Origin: Rutidosis leptorrhynchoides
Taxonomy: Eukaryota > Streptophyta > Magnoliopsida > Asterales > Asteraceae
Direction: 5' to 3'
DNA length: 64,000 nt
NCBI RefSeq assembly: GCF_046630445.1
Contig: NC_092338.1
Span: forward strand, 223,087,501 to 223,151,500
Shown: positions 45,699 through 60,346 of the stretch, piece by piece
Layout: each line of letters starts with the position of its first letter
Position numbering within the stretch: position 1 is the stretch's first letter
Position numbers and translations under genes: made by a program
Notes under the pieces: model-generated
The model's database searches: none
What the model saw: only the letters and a program-made list of their open reading frames with translations
What the model was told of the DNA's origin: nothing

Positions 45699-48600
45699 TG
45701 AAATGTCTCGTTCTTATTGATTAAAACGTTTCATATTAATTGATTTCGTTGCGAGGTTTTAACCTCTATATGAGATGTTTTTCAAAGACTGCATTCATTT
45801 TTAAACAAACCATAACCTTTATTTCATCAATAAAGGTTTAAAAAGCTTTACGTAGATTATCAAATAATGATAATCTAAAATATCATGTTTACACACGACC
45901 ATTACATAATGGTTTATAATACAAATATGTTACAACAAAATAAGTTTCTTGAATGCAGTTTTTACACAATATCATACAAGCATGGACTCCAAATCTCGTC
46001 CTTATTTAAGTATGCGACAGCGGAAGCTCTTAATAATCACCTGAGAATAAACATGCTTAAAACGTCAACAAAAATGTTGGTGAGTTATAGGTTTAACCTA
46101 TATATATCAAATCATAATAATATACCACAAGATTTCATATTTCAATACACATCCCATACATAGAGATAAAAGTCATTCATATGGTGAACACCTGGTAACC
46201 GACATTAACAAGATGCATATATAAGAATATCCCCATCATTCCGGGACACCCTTCGGATATGATATAAATTTCGAAGTACTAAAGCATCCGGTACTTTGGA
46301 TGGGGTTTGTTAGGCCCAATAGATCTATCTTTAGGATTCGCGTCAATTAGGGTGTCTGTTCCCTAATTCTTAGATTACCAGACTTAATAAAAAGGGGCAT
46401 ATTCGATTTCGATAATTCAACCATAGAATGTAGTTTCACGTACTTGTGTCTATTTTGTAAATCATTTATAAAACCTGCATGTATTCTCATCCCAAAAATA
46501 TTAGATTTTAAAAGTGGGACTATAACTCACTTTCACAGATTTTTACTTCGTCGAGAAGTAAGACTTGGCCACTGTTGATTCACGAACCTATAACAATATA
46601 TACATGTATATTAAAGTATGTTCAAAATATATTTACAACACTTTTAATATATTTTGATGTTTTAAGTTTATTAAGTCAGCTGTCCTCGTTAGTAACCTAC
46701 AACTAGTTGTCCACAGTTAGATGAACAGAAATAAATCGATAAATATTATCTTGAATCAATCCACGACCCAGTGTATACGTATCTCAGTATTGATCACAAC
46801 TCAAACTATATATATTTTGGAATCAACCTCAACCCTGTATAGCTAACTCCAACATTCACATATAGAGTGTCTATGGTTGTTCCGAAATATATATAGATGT
46901 GTCGACATGATAGGTCGAAACATTGTATACGTGTCTATGGTATCTCAAGATTACATAATATACAATACAAGTTGATTAAGTTATGGTTGGAATAGATTTG
47001 TTACCAATTTTCACGTAGCTAAAATGAGAAAAATTATCCAATCTTGTTTTACCCATAACTTCTTCATTTTAAATCCGTTTTGAGTGAATCAAATTGCTAT
47101 GGTTTCATTTTGAGCTCTATTTTATGAATCTAAACAGAAAAGGTATAGGTTTATAGTCGGAAAAATAAGTTACAAGTCGTTTTTGTAAAGGTAGTCATTT
47201 CAGTCGAAAGAACGACGTCTAGATGATCATTTTAGAAAACATACTTCCACTTTGAGTTTAACCATAATTTTTGGATATAGTTTCATGTTCATAATAAAAA
47301 TCATTTTCTCAGAATAACAACTTTTAAATCAAAGTTTATCATAGTTTTTAATTAACTAACCCAAAACAGCCCGCGGTGTTACTACGACGGCGTAAATCCG
47401 GTTTTACGGTGTTTTTCGTGTTTCCAGGTTTTAAATCATTAAGTTAGCATATCATATAGATATAGAACATGTGTGTAGTTAATTTTAAAAGTCAATTTAG
47501 AAGGATTAACTTTTGTTTGCGAACAAGTTTAGAATTAACTAAACTATATTCTAATGATTACGAATTTAAACCTTCGAATAAGATAGTTTTATATATATGA
47601 ATTGAATGATGTTATGAACATCATTACTACCTCAAGTTTAGTAGGTAAACCTACTGGAAGTGACAAGAAATGATCTAGCTTCAAAGGATCTTGGATGGCT
47701 TGAAAGTTCTTGAAGTAGGATCATGACACAAAAACAAGTTCAAGTAAGATTTTTACTCGAATTAAGATAGTTTATAGTTATAGAAATTGAATCAAAGTTT
47801 GAATATGAATATTACCTTGAATAAGAAAGATAACCTACTATATATAACAAAGGTTTCTTGATCTTAGATGATTACTTGGAATGGATTAGAAAGCTTGGAA
47901 GTAAATTAGTAAACTTGAAGGGATTTTTGAAGTGTTCTTGAAGTGTTCTTCCTATGATGATTATAGCTTGATTCTTGAAGTGATTTTTGATGAAGATAAT
48001 GATTAACTACTGGAAAAATACGTTCATAATAGTGTGTGTGTGTGTGTGTTGAGAGAGAATTAGAAAGAGAATTGGAAGTGAAATGGAGTGAATGATGAGT
48101 GGTAATTGGTGAGTGGTGAGTGGGGTTAAAAGGAGTTATAGTTAGTTGACTAGCTCATGGTAGAAGTTAAAATTGATTAGTCATACATGACATAATCAAG
48201 AGTGGAATCCCATGCTAGTTTCTATTGGTATATACCCATAGTAAGTACGTTTTGAAGCTGTGTATAATACGGGTAAGAATACGACTAGAATTCTTGATGA
48301 AAGAAAAGAATGGGAAAGTAAATGTAACCATTTTCGTTAAGTATGAGTGTTTTGATATATGTCTTAAAGTCTTCCAAAAGTATTTTAATACATCTAAATA
48401 CACTACATGTATATACATTTTAACTGAGTCGTTAAGTCATCGTTAGTCGTTACATGTAAGTGTTGTTTTGAAACCTTTAAGTTAACGATCTCAATTAATG
48501 TTGTTAACCCATTGTTTATTATATCTAATGAGATGTTAAATTATTATATTATCATGATATTATGATATATTAATATATCTTAATATGATATATATACATT

Positions 48601-48952
48601 TAAATGTCGTTACAACGATAATCGTTACATATATGTCTCGTTTCGAAATCCTTAAGTTAGTAGTCTTGTTTATATGTATATAACTCATTGTTAATATACT
48701 TATGGAGATACTTACTTATCATAATCTCATGTTAACCATATGTATATCCATATATATATCGTCATGTCGTTTTTACAAGTTTTAACGTTCGTGAATCGTC
48801 GGTCAACTTGGGTGGTCAATTGTCTATATGAAACATATTTCAATTAATCAAGTCTTAACAAGTTTGATTGCTTAACATGTTGGAAACATTTAATCACGTA
48901 AATATCAATCTCAATTAATATATATAAACATGGAAAAGTTCGGGTCACTACA
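45699..48952 (-). repeat. E6 3' LTR
   Basis: It runs on the plus strand from TGAAATGTCT to GGTCACTACA. A U-loop hairpin copy lies at 46066-46079, and a (TG)n run near 48031 is shorter in the other LTR. Open frames at 45885 and 48215-48446 recur only as LTR copies. Confidence 0.93.
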
Positions 48953-48967
48953 GTACCTACCCGTTAA
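48953..48967 (-). promoter_or_regulatory. E6 3' polypurine tract
   Basis: The minus strand reads TTAACGGGTAGGTAC directly before the LTR. With the next base it is duplicated exactly at 53694-53709. Confidence 0.75.
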
Positions 48968-48969
48968 AT

Positions 48970-48987
48970 AAATTTCGTCCCGAAATT

Positions 48988-48988
<1 letters not shown>
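48970..48988 (-). other. Post-stop hairpin of E6
   Basis: The arms AAATTTCG and CGAAATTT close a 3-base loop. The arm starts on the last base of the stop codon (48988-48990). Confidence 0.75.
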
Positions 48989-53556
<4,568 letters not shown>

Positions 53557-53693
53557 TTCCTTCAAAATAATCAAATGGAACAAGTTAATCATACAGAATA
53601 TTAAGAGTAGTTAATAGTATTTCGTAGCATAATATGAACTCATTTATAAAAGCTTTTTCTTCATATTAGCGTTTTATAAGTTTAAATTCTGGT

Positions 53694-53709
53694 AGTACCT
53701 ACCCGTTAA
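53694..53709 (-). repeat. Internal exact copy of the E6 polypurine tract
   Basis: The minus strand TTAACGGGTAGGTACT is identical over 16 bases to the 3' polypurine tract (48952-48967). It lies between the F-box ORF and gag, about 140 bp upstream of the gag ATG. Confidence 0.8.
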
Positions 53710-53897
53710 GTTCATACTTAGTAGCTAATATACAATTCAACTACTACAATTCTATATGAAAAACAGATTATAATAATATTTTGGGTTCAAACTTTTACAC
53801 AATATTTTACAAACTTACAATACCGCTTATTTTACATATAGCATGAAATATAGCACACAATAAATTTGATACAAGATGGTTGTGAAGATAATTCTAG

Positions 53898-54581
53898 CTA
53901 GTACACAAGTCGTTCAGCAAAGGCAATAAAGACACGTAATTCATACGTCCAGAAACAAGTCATGCATTCTGGTTTTACTAGGATTACTTCCCATCCTTGG
54001 TCTTGTGGAACATAACCGTTATGGCCGTTGATAAGACAGCGTGTTGTAACGTCGTCAAAGGGACGAGGGTTACGTAATGTCCAACAGTCCCTTAACAATC
54101 TAAAAACCTCATTTCTTACCCCAATTACCGACTCCGTCACTTGTGGGAACGTTTTGTTTAATAGTTGTAGCCCGATGTTCTTGTTCCCACTTTGGTGAGA
54201 AGCGAACATTACTAATCCGTAAGCATAACATGCTTCTTTATGTTGCATGTTAGCCGCTTTTTCTAAATCACGAAGTCCAATATTCGGATATATTGAGTCA
54301 AAATAATTTCTTAACCCATTACGTAAAATAGCATTTGGGTTCCCCGCAATATATGCGTCAAAGTAAACACATCGTAACTTATGGATTTCCCAATGTGATA
54401 TCCCCCATCTTTCGAACGAAAACCTTTTATAAACCAAGGCATTCTTGGAATGTTCTTCGAATGTCTTACAAACTGATCTCGCCTTAAATAGCTGTGCCGA
54501 AGAATTCTGACCGACTCTAGACAAGATTTCATCAATCATGTCTCCGGGTAGGTCTCTTAAAATATTGGGTTGTCTATCCAT
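53898..54581 (-). CDS. F-box protein (At2g35280-like) carried inside E6
   Basis: An intact, intronless 227-residue ORF in the sense direction of E6, between the acidic ORF and gag. Residues about 8-55 form an F-box (LRDLPGDMIDEILSRVG, then ARSVCKTFEEHSKNALVYKR), the motif that binds SKP1 in SCF ubiquitin ligases. The middle (IGLRDLEKAANMQHKEACYA) resembles the Sel1-like helical repeat found after the F-box in the plant At2g35280-like group, and the C-terminus has Cys/Trp-rich stretches (CLINGHNGYV, CMTCFWTYELRVF). No retrotransposon needs such a protein, so it looks captured from a host gene, probably by way of a spliced transcript. It has no stop or frameshift, while gag-pol of the same element has four stops. 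It may be translated from an LTR-driven transcript; a role against host defence is speculation. Confidence 0.8.
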   Translation of the reverse strand: MDRQPNILRDLPGDMIDEILSRVGQNSSAQLFKARSVCKTFEEHSKNALVYKRFSFERWGISHWEIHKLRCVYFDAYIAGNPNAILRNGLRNYFDSIYPNIGLRDLEKAANMQHKEACYAYGLVMFASHQSGNKNIGLQLLNKTFPQVTESVIGVRNEVFRLLRDCWTLRNPRPFDDVTTRCLINGHNGYVPQDQGWEVILVKPECMTCFWTYELRVFIAFAERLVY

Positions 54582-54717
54582 TTTGTGTTTTTATACTGTA
54601 AAATAGACAAGAGTTAGATTCATAAAAAAATACTTATTAATACAAGCAATTTTTACATATACCATAAAGCATAAGCACACTATATTATATATATTACACC
54701 ACACGAATACAACTATC

Positions 54718-55332
54718 TTATTCCGACTCGCTTGTTTCTTCTTCTACGGTTTTGGTTCGTTTTGCCAAGTTTCTAGGGATATATGATGTTCCCCTAATAC
54801 GAGCCGTCGTTTTCCACATTGGTTTAGAAAAACCTGGTGGTTTAGAGGTTCTCGGGTCATTGTTACAACTTAAGGACTTCGGGGGTTGACGATACATATA
54901 AAGTTCATCGGGGTTGGAATTAGATTTCTCTATTTTTATGCCCTTTCCCTTATTATTTTCTTTTGCCTTTTTAAATTCAGTTGGGGTAATTACTATAACA
55001 TCATCAGAATTCTCGTCGGAATCCGATTCATCGGAGAATTGGTAATCCTCCCAATATTTTGCTTCCTTGGCGGAAACACCATTGACCATAATTAACCTTG
55101 GTCGGTTGGTTGAGGATTTTCTTTTACTTAACCGTTTTATTATTTCCCCCACCGGATCTATTTCTTCATCCGGTTCCGATTCTTCTTCCGGTTCCGATTC
55201 TTCTTCCGGTTCCGACTCTTCTTCCGGTTCCTCTTCGGGAACTTGTGAATCAGTCCACGAATCATTCCAATTTACATTTGACTCTTCATTATTATTAGGT
55301 GAGTCAATGGGACTTGTTCTTGAGGTAGACAT
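54718..55332 (-). CDS. E6 acidic-repeat ORF of unknown function
   Basis: An intact 204-residue ORF, the first after the 5' LTR. Residues about 32-60 hold tandem SEPEEE-type repeats (four units, the last degenerate to SEPDEE). A basic part with NRPRLIMVNG, a second acidic Ser/Asp part (SDESDSDENSDDVIVI), a lysine-rich stretch (KKAKENNKGKGIKIEK) and a basic tail with a final acidic end follow. Much of it is likely disordered. It has no membrane segment and no enzyme motif. It is placed like the coiled-coil ORF of E4 but is not recognisably related. It could be part of the same captured segment as the F-box gene or an older element gene. Confidence 0.65.
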   Translation of the reverse strand: MSTSRTSPIDSPNNNEESNVNWNDSWTDSQVPEEEPEEESEPEEESEPEEESEPDEEIDPVGEIIKRLSKRKSSTNRPRLIMVNGVSAKEAKYWEDYQFSDESDSDENSDDVIVITPTEFKKAKENNKGKGIKIEKSNSNPDELYMYRQPPKSLSCNNDPRTSKPPGFSKPMWKTTARIRGTSYIPRNLAKRTKTVEEETSESE

Positions 55333-55527
55333 CTATCACATAATATCAAACGCGTTAAGAGATTAATATATCACATAATATTCATATGTTAAAAATATAT
55401 AGTTTCCAACTAAATTTTTTAAGCAATCATTTTTCAAGTAAACACGGTCGAAGTCCAGACTCACTAATGCATCCTAACAAACTCGATAAGACACACTAAT
55501 GCAAAATTCTGGTTCTCTAAGACCAAC
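55333..55527 (-). other. E6 5' leader
   Basis: A short untranslated leader that matches the start of the E5 interior (both have GCGTTGGTCTTAG and ACATTAGTGAGTCTGGACTT-type sequence, here GCATTAGTGAGTCTGGACTT). It links E5 and E6 as relatives. Confidence 0.6.
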
Positions 55528-55539
55528 GCTCGGATACCA
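55528..55539 (-). promoter_or_regulatory. E6 primer-binding site (initiator tRNA-Met, one mismatch)
   Basis: The minus strand reads TGGTATCCGAGC against the usual TGGTATCAGAGC, 2 bases inside the 5' LTR. Confidence 0.8.
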
Positions 55540-55541
55540 AC

Positions 55542-58500
55542 TGAAATGTCCCGTTCTTATTGATTAAAACGTTCCATATTAATTGATTTCGTTGCGAGGT
55601 TTTGACCTCTATATGAGACGTTTTTCAAAGACTGCATTCATTTTTAAACAAACCATAACCTTTATTTCATCAATAATGGTTTAAAAAGCTTTACGTAGAT
55701 TATCAAATAATGATAATCTAAAATATCCTGTTTACACACGACCATTACATAATGGTTTATAATACAAATATGTTACAACAAAATAAGTTTCTTGAATGCA
55801 GTTTTTACACAATATCATACAAGCATGGACTCCAAATCTCGTCCTTATTTAAGTATGTGACAGCAGAAGCTCTTAATAATCACCTGAGAATAAACATGCT
55901 TAAAACGTCAACAAAAATGTTGGTGAGTTATAGGTTTAACCTATATATATCAAATCATAATAATAGACCACAAGATTTCATATTTCAATACACATCCCAT
56001 ACATAGAGATAAAAGTCATTCATATGGTGAACACCTGGTAACCGACATTAACAAGATGCATATATAAGAATATCCCCATCATTCCGGGACACCCTTCGGA
56101 TATGATATAAATTTCGAAGTACTAAAGCATCCGGTACTTTGGATGGGGTTTGTTAGGCCCAATAGATCTATCTTTAGGATTCGCGTCAATTAGGGTGTCT
56201 GTTCCCTAATTCTTAGATTACCAGACTTAATAAAAAGGGGCATATTCGATTTCGATAATTCAACCATAGAATGTAGTTTCACGTACTTGTGTCTATTTTG
56301 TAAATCATTTATAAAACCTGCATGTATTCTCATCCCAAAAATATTAGATTTTAAAAGTGGGACTATAACTCACTTTCACATATTTTTACTTCGTCGAGAA
56401 GTAAGACTTGGCCACTGTTGATTCACGAACCTATAACAATATATACATGTATATTAAAGTATGTTCAAAATATATTTACAACACTTTTAATATATTTTGA
56501 TGTTTTAAGTTTATTAAGTCAGCTGTCCTCGTTAGTAACCTACAACTAGTTGTCCACAGTTAGATGTTCAGAAATAAATCGATAAATATTATCTTGAATC
56601 AATCCATGACCCAGTGTATACGTATCTCAGTATTGATCACAACTCAAACTATATATATTTTGTAATCAACCTCAACCCTGTATAGCTAACTCCAACATTC
56701 ACATATAGAGTGTCTATGGTTGTTCCGAAATATATATAGATGTGTCGACATGATAGGTCGAAACATTGTATACGTGTCTATGGTATCTCAAGATTACATA
56801 ATATACAATACAAGTTGATTAAGTTATGGTTGGAATAGATTTGTTACCAATTTTCACGTAGCTAAAATGAGAAAAATTATCCAATCTTGTTTTACCCATA
56901 ACTTCTTCATTTTAAATCCGTTTTGAGTGAATCAAATTGCTATGGTTTCATATTGAACTCTATTTTATGAATCTAAACAGAAAAAGTATAGGTTTATAGT
57001 CGAAAAAATAAGTTACAACTCATTTTTGTAAAGGTAGTCATTTCAGGAGAAAGAACGACGTCTAGATGACCATTTTAGAAAACATACTTCCACTTTGAGT
57101 TTAACCATAATTTTTGGATATAGTTTCATGTTCATAATAAAAATCATTTTCTCAGAATAACAACTTTTAAATCAAAGTTTATCATAGTTTTTAATTTACT
57201 AACCCAAAACAGCCCGCGGTGTTACTACGACGGCGTAAATCCGGTTTTACGATGTTTTTCGTGTTTCCAGGTTTTAAATCATTAAGTTAGCGTATCATAT
57301 AGATATAGAACATGTTTGTAGTTAATTTTAAAAGTCAAGTTAGAAGGATTAACTTTTGTTTGCGAACAACTTTAGAATTAACTAAACTATGTTCTAATGA
57401 TTACGAGTTTAAAACTTCGAATAAGATAGTTTTATATATATGAATCGAATGATGTTATGAACATCATTACTACCTCAAGTTTAGTATGTAAACCTACTGG
57501 AAGTGACAAGAAATGATCTAGCTTCAAAGGATCTTGGATGGCTTGAAAGTTCTTGAAGTAGGATCATGACACAAAAACAAGTTCAAGTAAGATTTTTACT
57601 CGAATTAAGATAGTTTATAGTTATAGAAATTGAATCAAAGTTTGAATATGAATATTACCTTGAATAAGAAAGATAACCTACTGTATATAATAAAGGTTTC
57701 TTGATCTTAGATGATTACTTGGAATGGATTAGAAAGCTTGGAAGTAAATTAGTAAACTTGAAGGGATTTTTGAAGTGTTCTTGAAGTGTTCTTCCTATGA
57801 TGATTATAGCTTGATTCTTGAAGTAATTTTTGATGAAGATAATGATTAACTACTGGAAAAATACGTTCATAATAGTGTATGTGTGTTGAGAGAGAATTAG
57901 AAAGAGAATTGGAAGTGAAATGGAGTGAATGATGAGTGGTAATTGGTGAGTGGTGAGTGGGGTTAAAAGGAGTTCTAGTTAGTTGACTAGCTCATGGTAG
58001 AAGTTAAAATTGATTAGTCATACATGACATAATCAAGAGTGGAATCCCATGCTAGTTCCTATTGGTATATACCCATAGTAAGTACGTTTTGAAGCTGTGT
58101 ATAATACGGGTAAGAATACGACTAGAATTCTTGATGAAAGAAAAGAATGGGAAAGTAACTGTAACCATTTTCGTTAAGTATGAGTGTTTTGATATATGTC
58201 TTAAAGTCTTCCAAAAGTATTTTAATACATCTAAATACACTACATGTATATACATTTTAACTGAGTCGTTAAGTCATCGTTAGTCGTTACATGTAAGTGT
58301 TGTTTTGAAACCTTTAAGTTAACGATCTCAATTAATGTTGTTAACCCATTGTTTATTATATCTAATGAGATGTTAAATTATTATATTATCATGATATTAT
58401 GATATATTAATATATCTTAATATGATATATATACATTTAAATGTCGTTACAACGATAATCGTTACATATATGTCTCGTTTCGAAATCCTTAAGTTAGTAG

Positions 58501-58789
58501 TCTTGTTTATATGTATATAACTCATTGTTAATATACTTATGGAGATACTTACTTATCATAATCTCATGTTAACCATATGTATATCCATATGTATATCGTC
58601 ATGTCGTTTTTACAAGTTTTAACGTTCGTGAATCGCCGGTCAACTTGGGTAGTCAATTGTCTATATGAAACATATTTCAATTAATCAAGTCTTAACAAGT
58701 TTGATTGCTTAACATGTTGGAAACATTTAATCATGTAAATATCAATCTCAATTAATATATATAAACATGGAAAAGTTCGGGTCACTGCA
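55542..58789 (-). repeat. E6 5' LTR
   Basis: It runs on the plus strand from TGAAATGTCC to GGTCACTGCA and is a copy of 45699-48952. The (TG)n run near 57878 is short. No gene is visible. ACAAT follows at 58790-58794. Confidence 0.93.
55909..55922 (-). other. U-loop hairpin in the E6 LTR
   Basis: On the sense strand CAACA and TGTTG arms enclose a T4 loop, about 370 nt from the LTR 3' end, followed by CATGTTTATTCTCAGGTG. The other copy is at 46066-46079. Confidence 0.65.
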
Positions 58790-60309
58790 ACAATAGGTTG
58801 TATCAATAACGGTAAACACGATAGGTCAAAGATGTTCAATTAGTCCTATGGCTCGTTACGACTCGAATACTACAACATGTGAGTCAAATTGTCATGTTTC
58901 ATGCAAGATACGAGTATAAAAGCATGTTAGAACGATTTGCACAAACATTTGGTTAAGTTTGATTAAAAGTCAACTTGGTCGGGTCAAAGTCAACGAAAAA
59001 GTCAACACGTTCGGGTCGGGTCCCGAACTATTTCTCTGAGGTTTTTAATCATATATGAGCACGTTAGAACAAGTTACATGTGAATTGGAGGTGCGTAGCA
59101 TAGTAAACATTTTTCGAAAAATGGTAAAACGTAACAGAAACTTCAAGTGTAACTGGACGGCGTCCAGATTTTCTGGACGGCGTCCAGTATTAAAGGACTA
59201 GACGGCGTCCCAATATCTGGACGGCGTCCAGTATCGAAGAACTGGACGGCGTCCTAATATCTGGACGGCGTCCATATTAGTATTCAGGTTCTGTTTGCTG
59301 AAAGTCTCAAGTGCACGAACCAAAATCCAAACAAACACAATTTATGATCCGCAAACAATCAAGACAAGTATCTTATACCGTTGGGAAGGTAATTTGACGA
59401 GGAAAACAACTAAACACATTTCATCAATCAATCTACCTATTACAACAACCAAAACCGCATCTAATGCTTAACATTAACCGCATACAAGTTCATAAATGCA
59501 ATTCAATGATTCGGGCAACCAATTTACATGAATGATATGCCGTTTCGAAGGTAATCAAGCATACAATCCAACTAAACACTTACCAATAATAATCCATGGC
59601 ATTCAATGCATCAAAAGTCCATTTCAAGTTCATCAAACCCTAACCCAAATTCACCAAAATCATAAATCAAGTTCATGAACTTTTCTAAAGCAACCTACAC
59701 ATCAAATTGAAGCTAGTGATACTAGGAACACAATTAGAACATGAACTTTTAACATCTAACAACATATGATCATCCAAAACTCTAGAACAACACACCAAAA
59801 TTCAAGTTCATGCTAGTTACTTCAAAACAACAAGATCGAGCATACAATTCATATATTCATGTTAGACTTGAGCCATAGACACTAATTAACACTTTTATAA
59901 GTTAAAAACATCAAGAACACAAAATCTAGTGATTTTAGAAAGTTACCCAAATGTAATGAAATCGGTATGGAATCGAAGAGGAAGATGCAAGGATCACGAA
60001 TTTGTAATTTGTTTTGTTGCTAACTTCCTAATCCGAATTTAGATGATGAATTCTTGTTGGTGTTTTTGAGAGAAAAAGAAGAAGAAGAAAGATGGAGAAG
60101 ATGAAATGAATGGATGAGAGGAGTTTTACTCCTTTGACCTAGTCACCATTTTGGAATTTTGACAAGTTTAGTCCCTCAAGTTTGAATCGGGTGCGTGAAT
60201 TACCTAATCGAGATAATTTAAAACGCGTATTAACGAAAGATGTTATAAATATATAACGGACTTTAAAATAGTTAAACGGAAAGTAACCAGAAAAAGGTGG
60301 GATGTTACA
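58790..60309 (-). repeat. E7 3' LTR, piece with U3 and probable promoter
   Basis: It starts with ACAAT (right duplication of E6). It contains the palindromic repeat array at 59153-59274 and, near 60060-60110, a minus-strand CT/CA-rich stretch like the transcribed leaders of the other LTRs. It ends GATGTTACA. No gene is visible. Confidence 0.82.
59153..59274. repeat. Six palindromic 15-mers (CTGGACGGCGTCCAG) in the E7 LTR
   Basis: Copies start at 59153, 59173, 59198 (CTAGACGGCGTCC), 59217, 59242 and 59261, 19 to 25 bp apart. Three are perfect 15-mers; the others differ at one or two bases, mostly at the edges. Each folds on itself, and any two can pair. Confidence 0.92.
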
Positions 60310-60324
60310 TTACCTACTCCTTAA
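60310..60324 (-). promoter_or_regulatory. E7 polypurine tract
   Basis: The minus strand reads TTAAGGAGTAGGTAA directly before the LTR. Confidence 0.65.
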
Positions 60325-60327
60325 AAG

Positions 60328-60346
60328 AAATTTCGTCCCGAAATTT
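60328..60346 (-). other. Post-stop hairpin of E7
   Basis: The arms AAATTTCG and CGAAATTT close a 3-base loop. The arm overlaps the stop codon at 60345-60347. Confidence 0.75.

Noticed and set aside
45885-46163. 92-codon ORF in the E6 LTR, also at 55752-56006
   Set aside because: Antisense to the element, present only as LTR copies, no recognisable protein.
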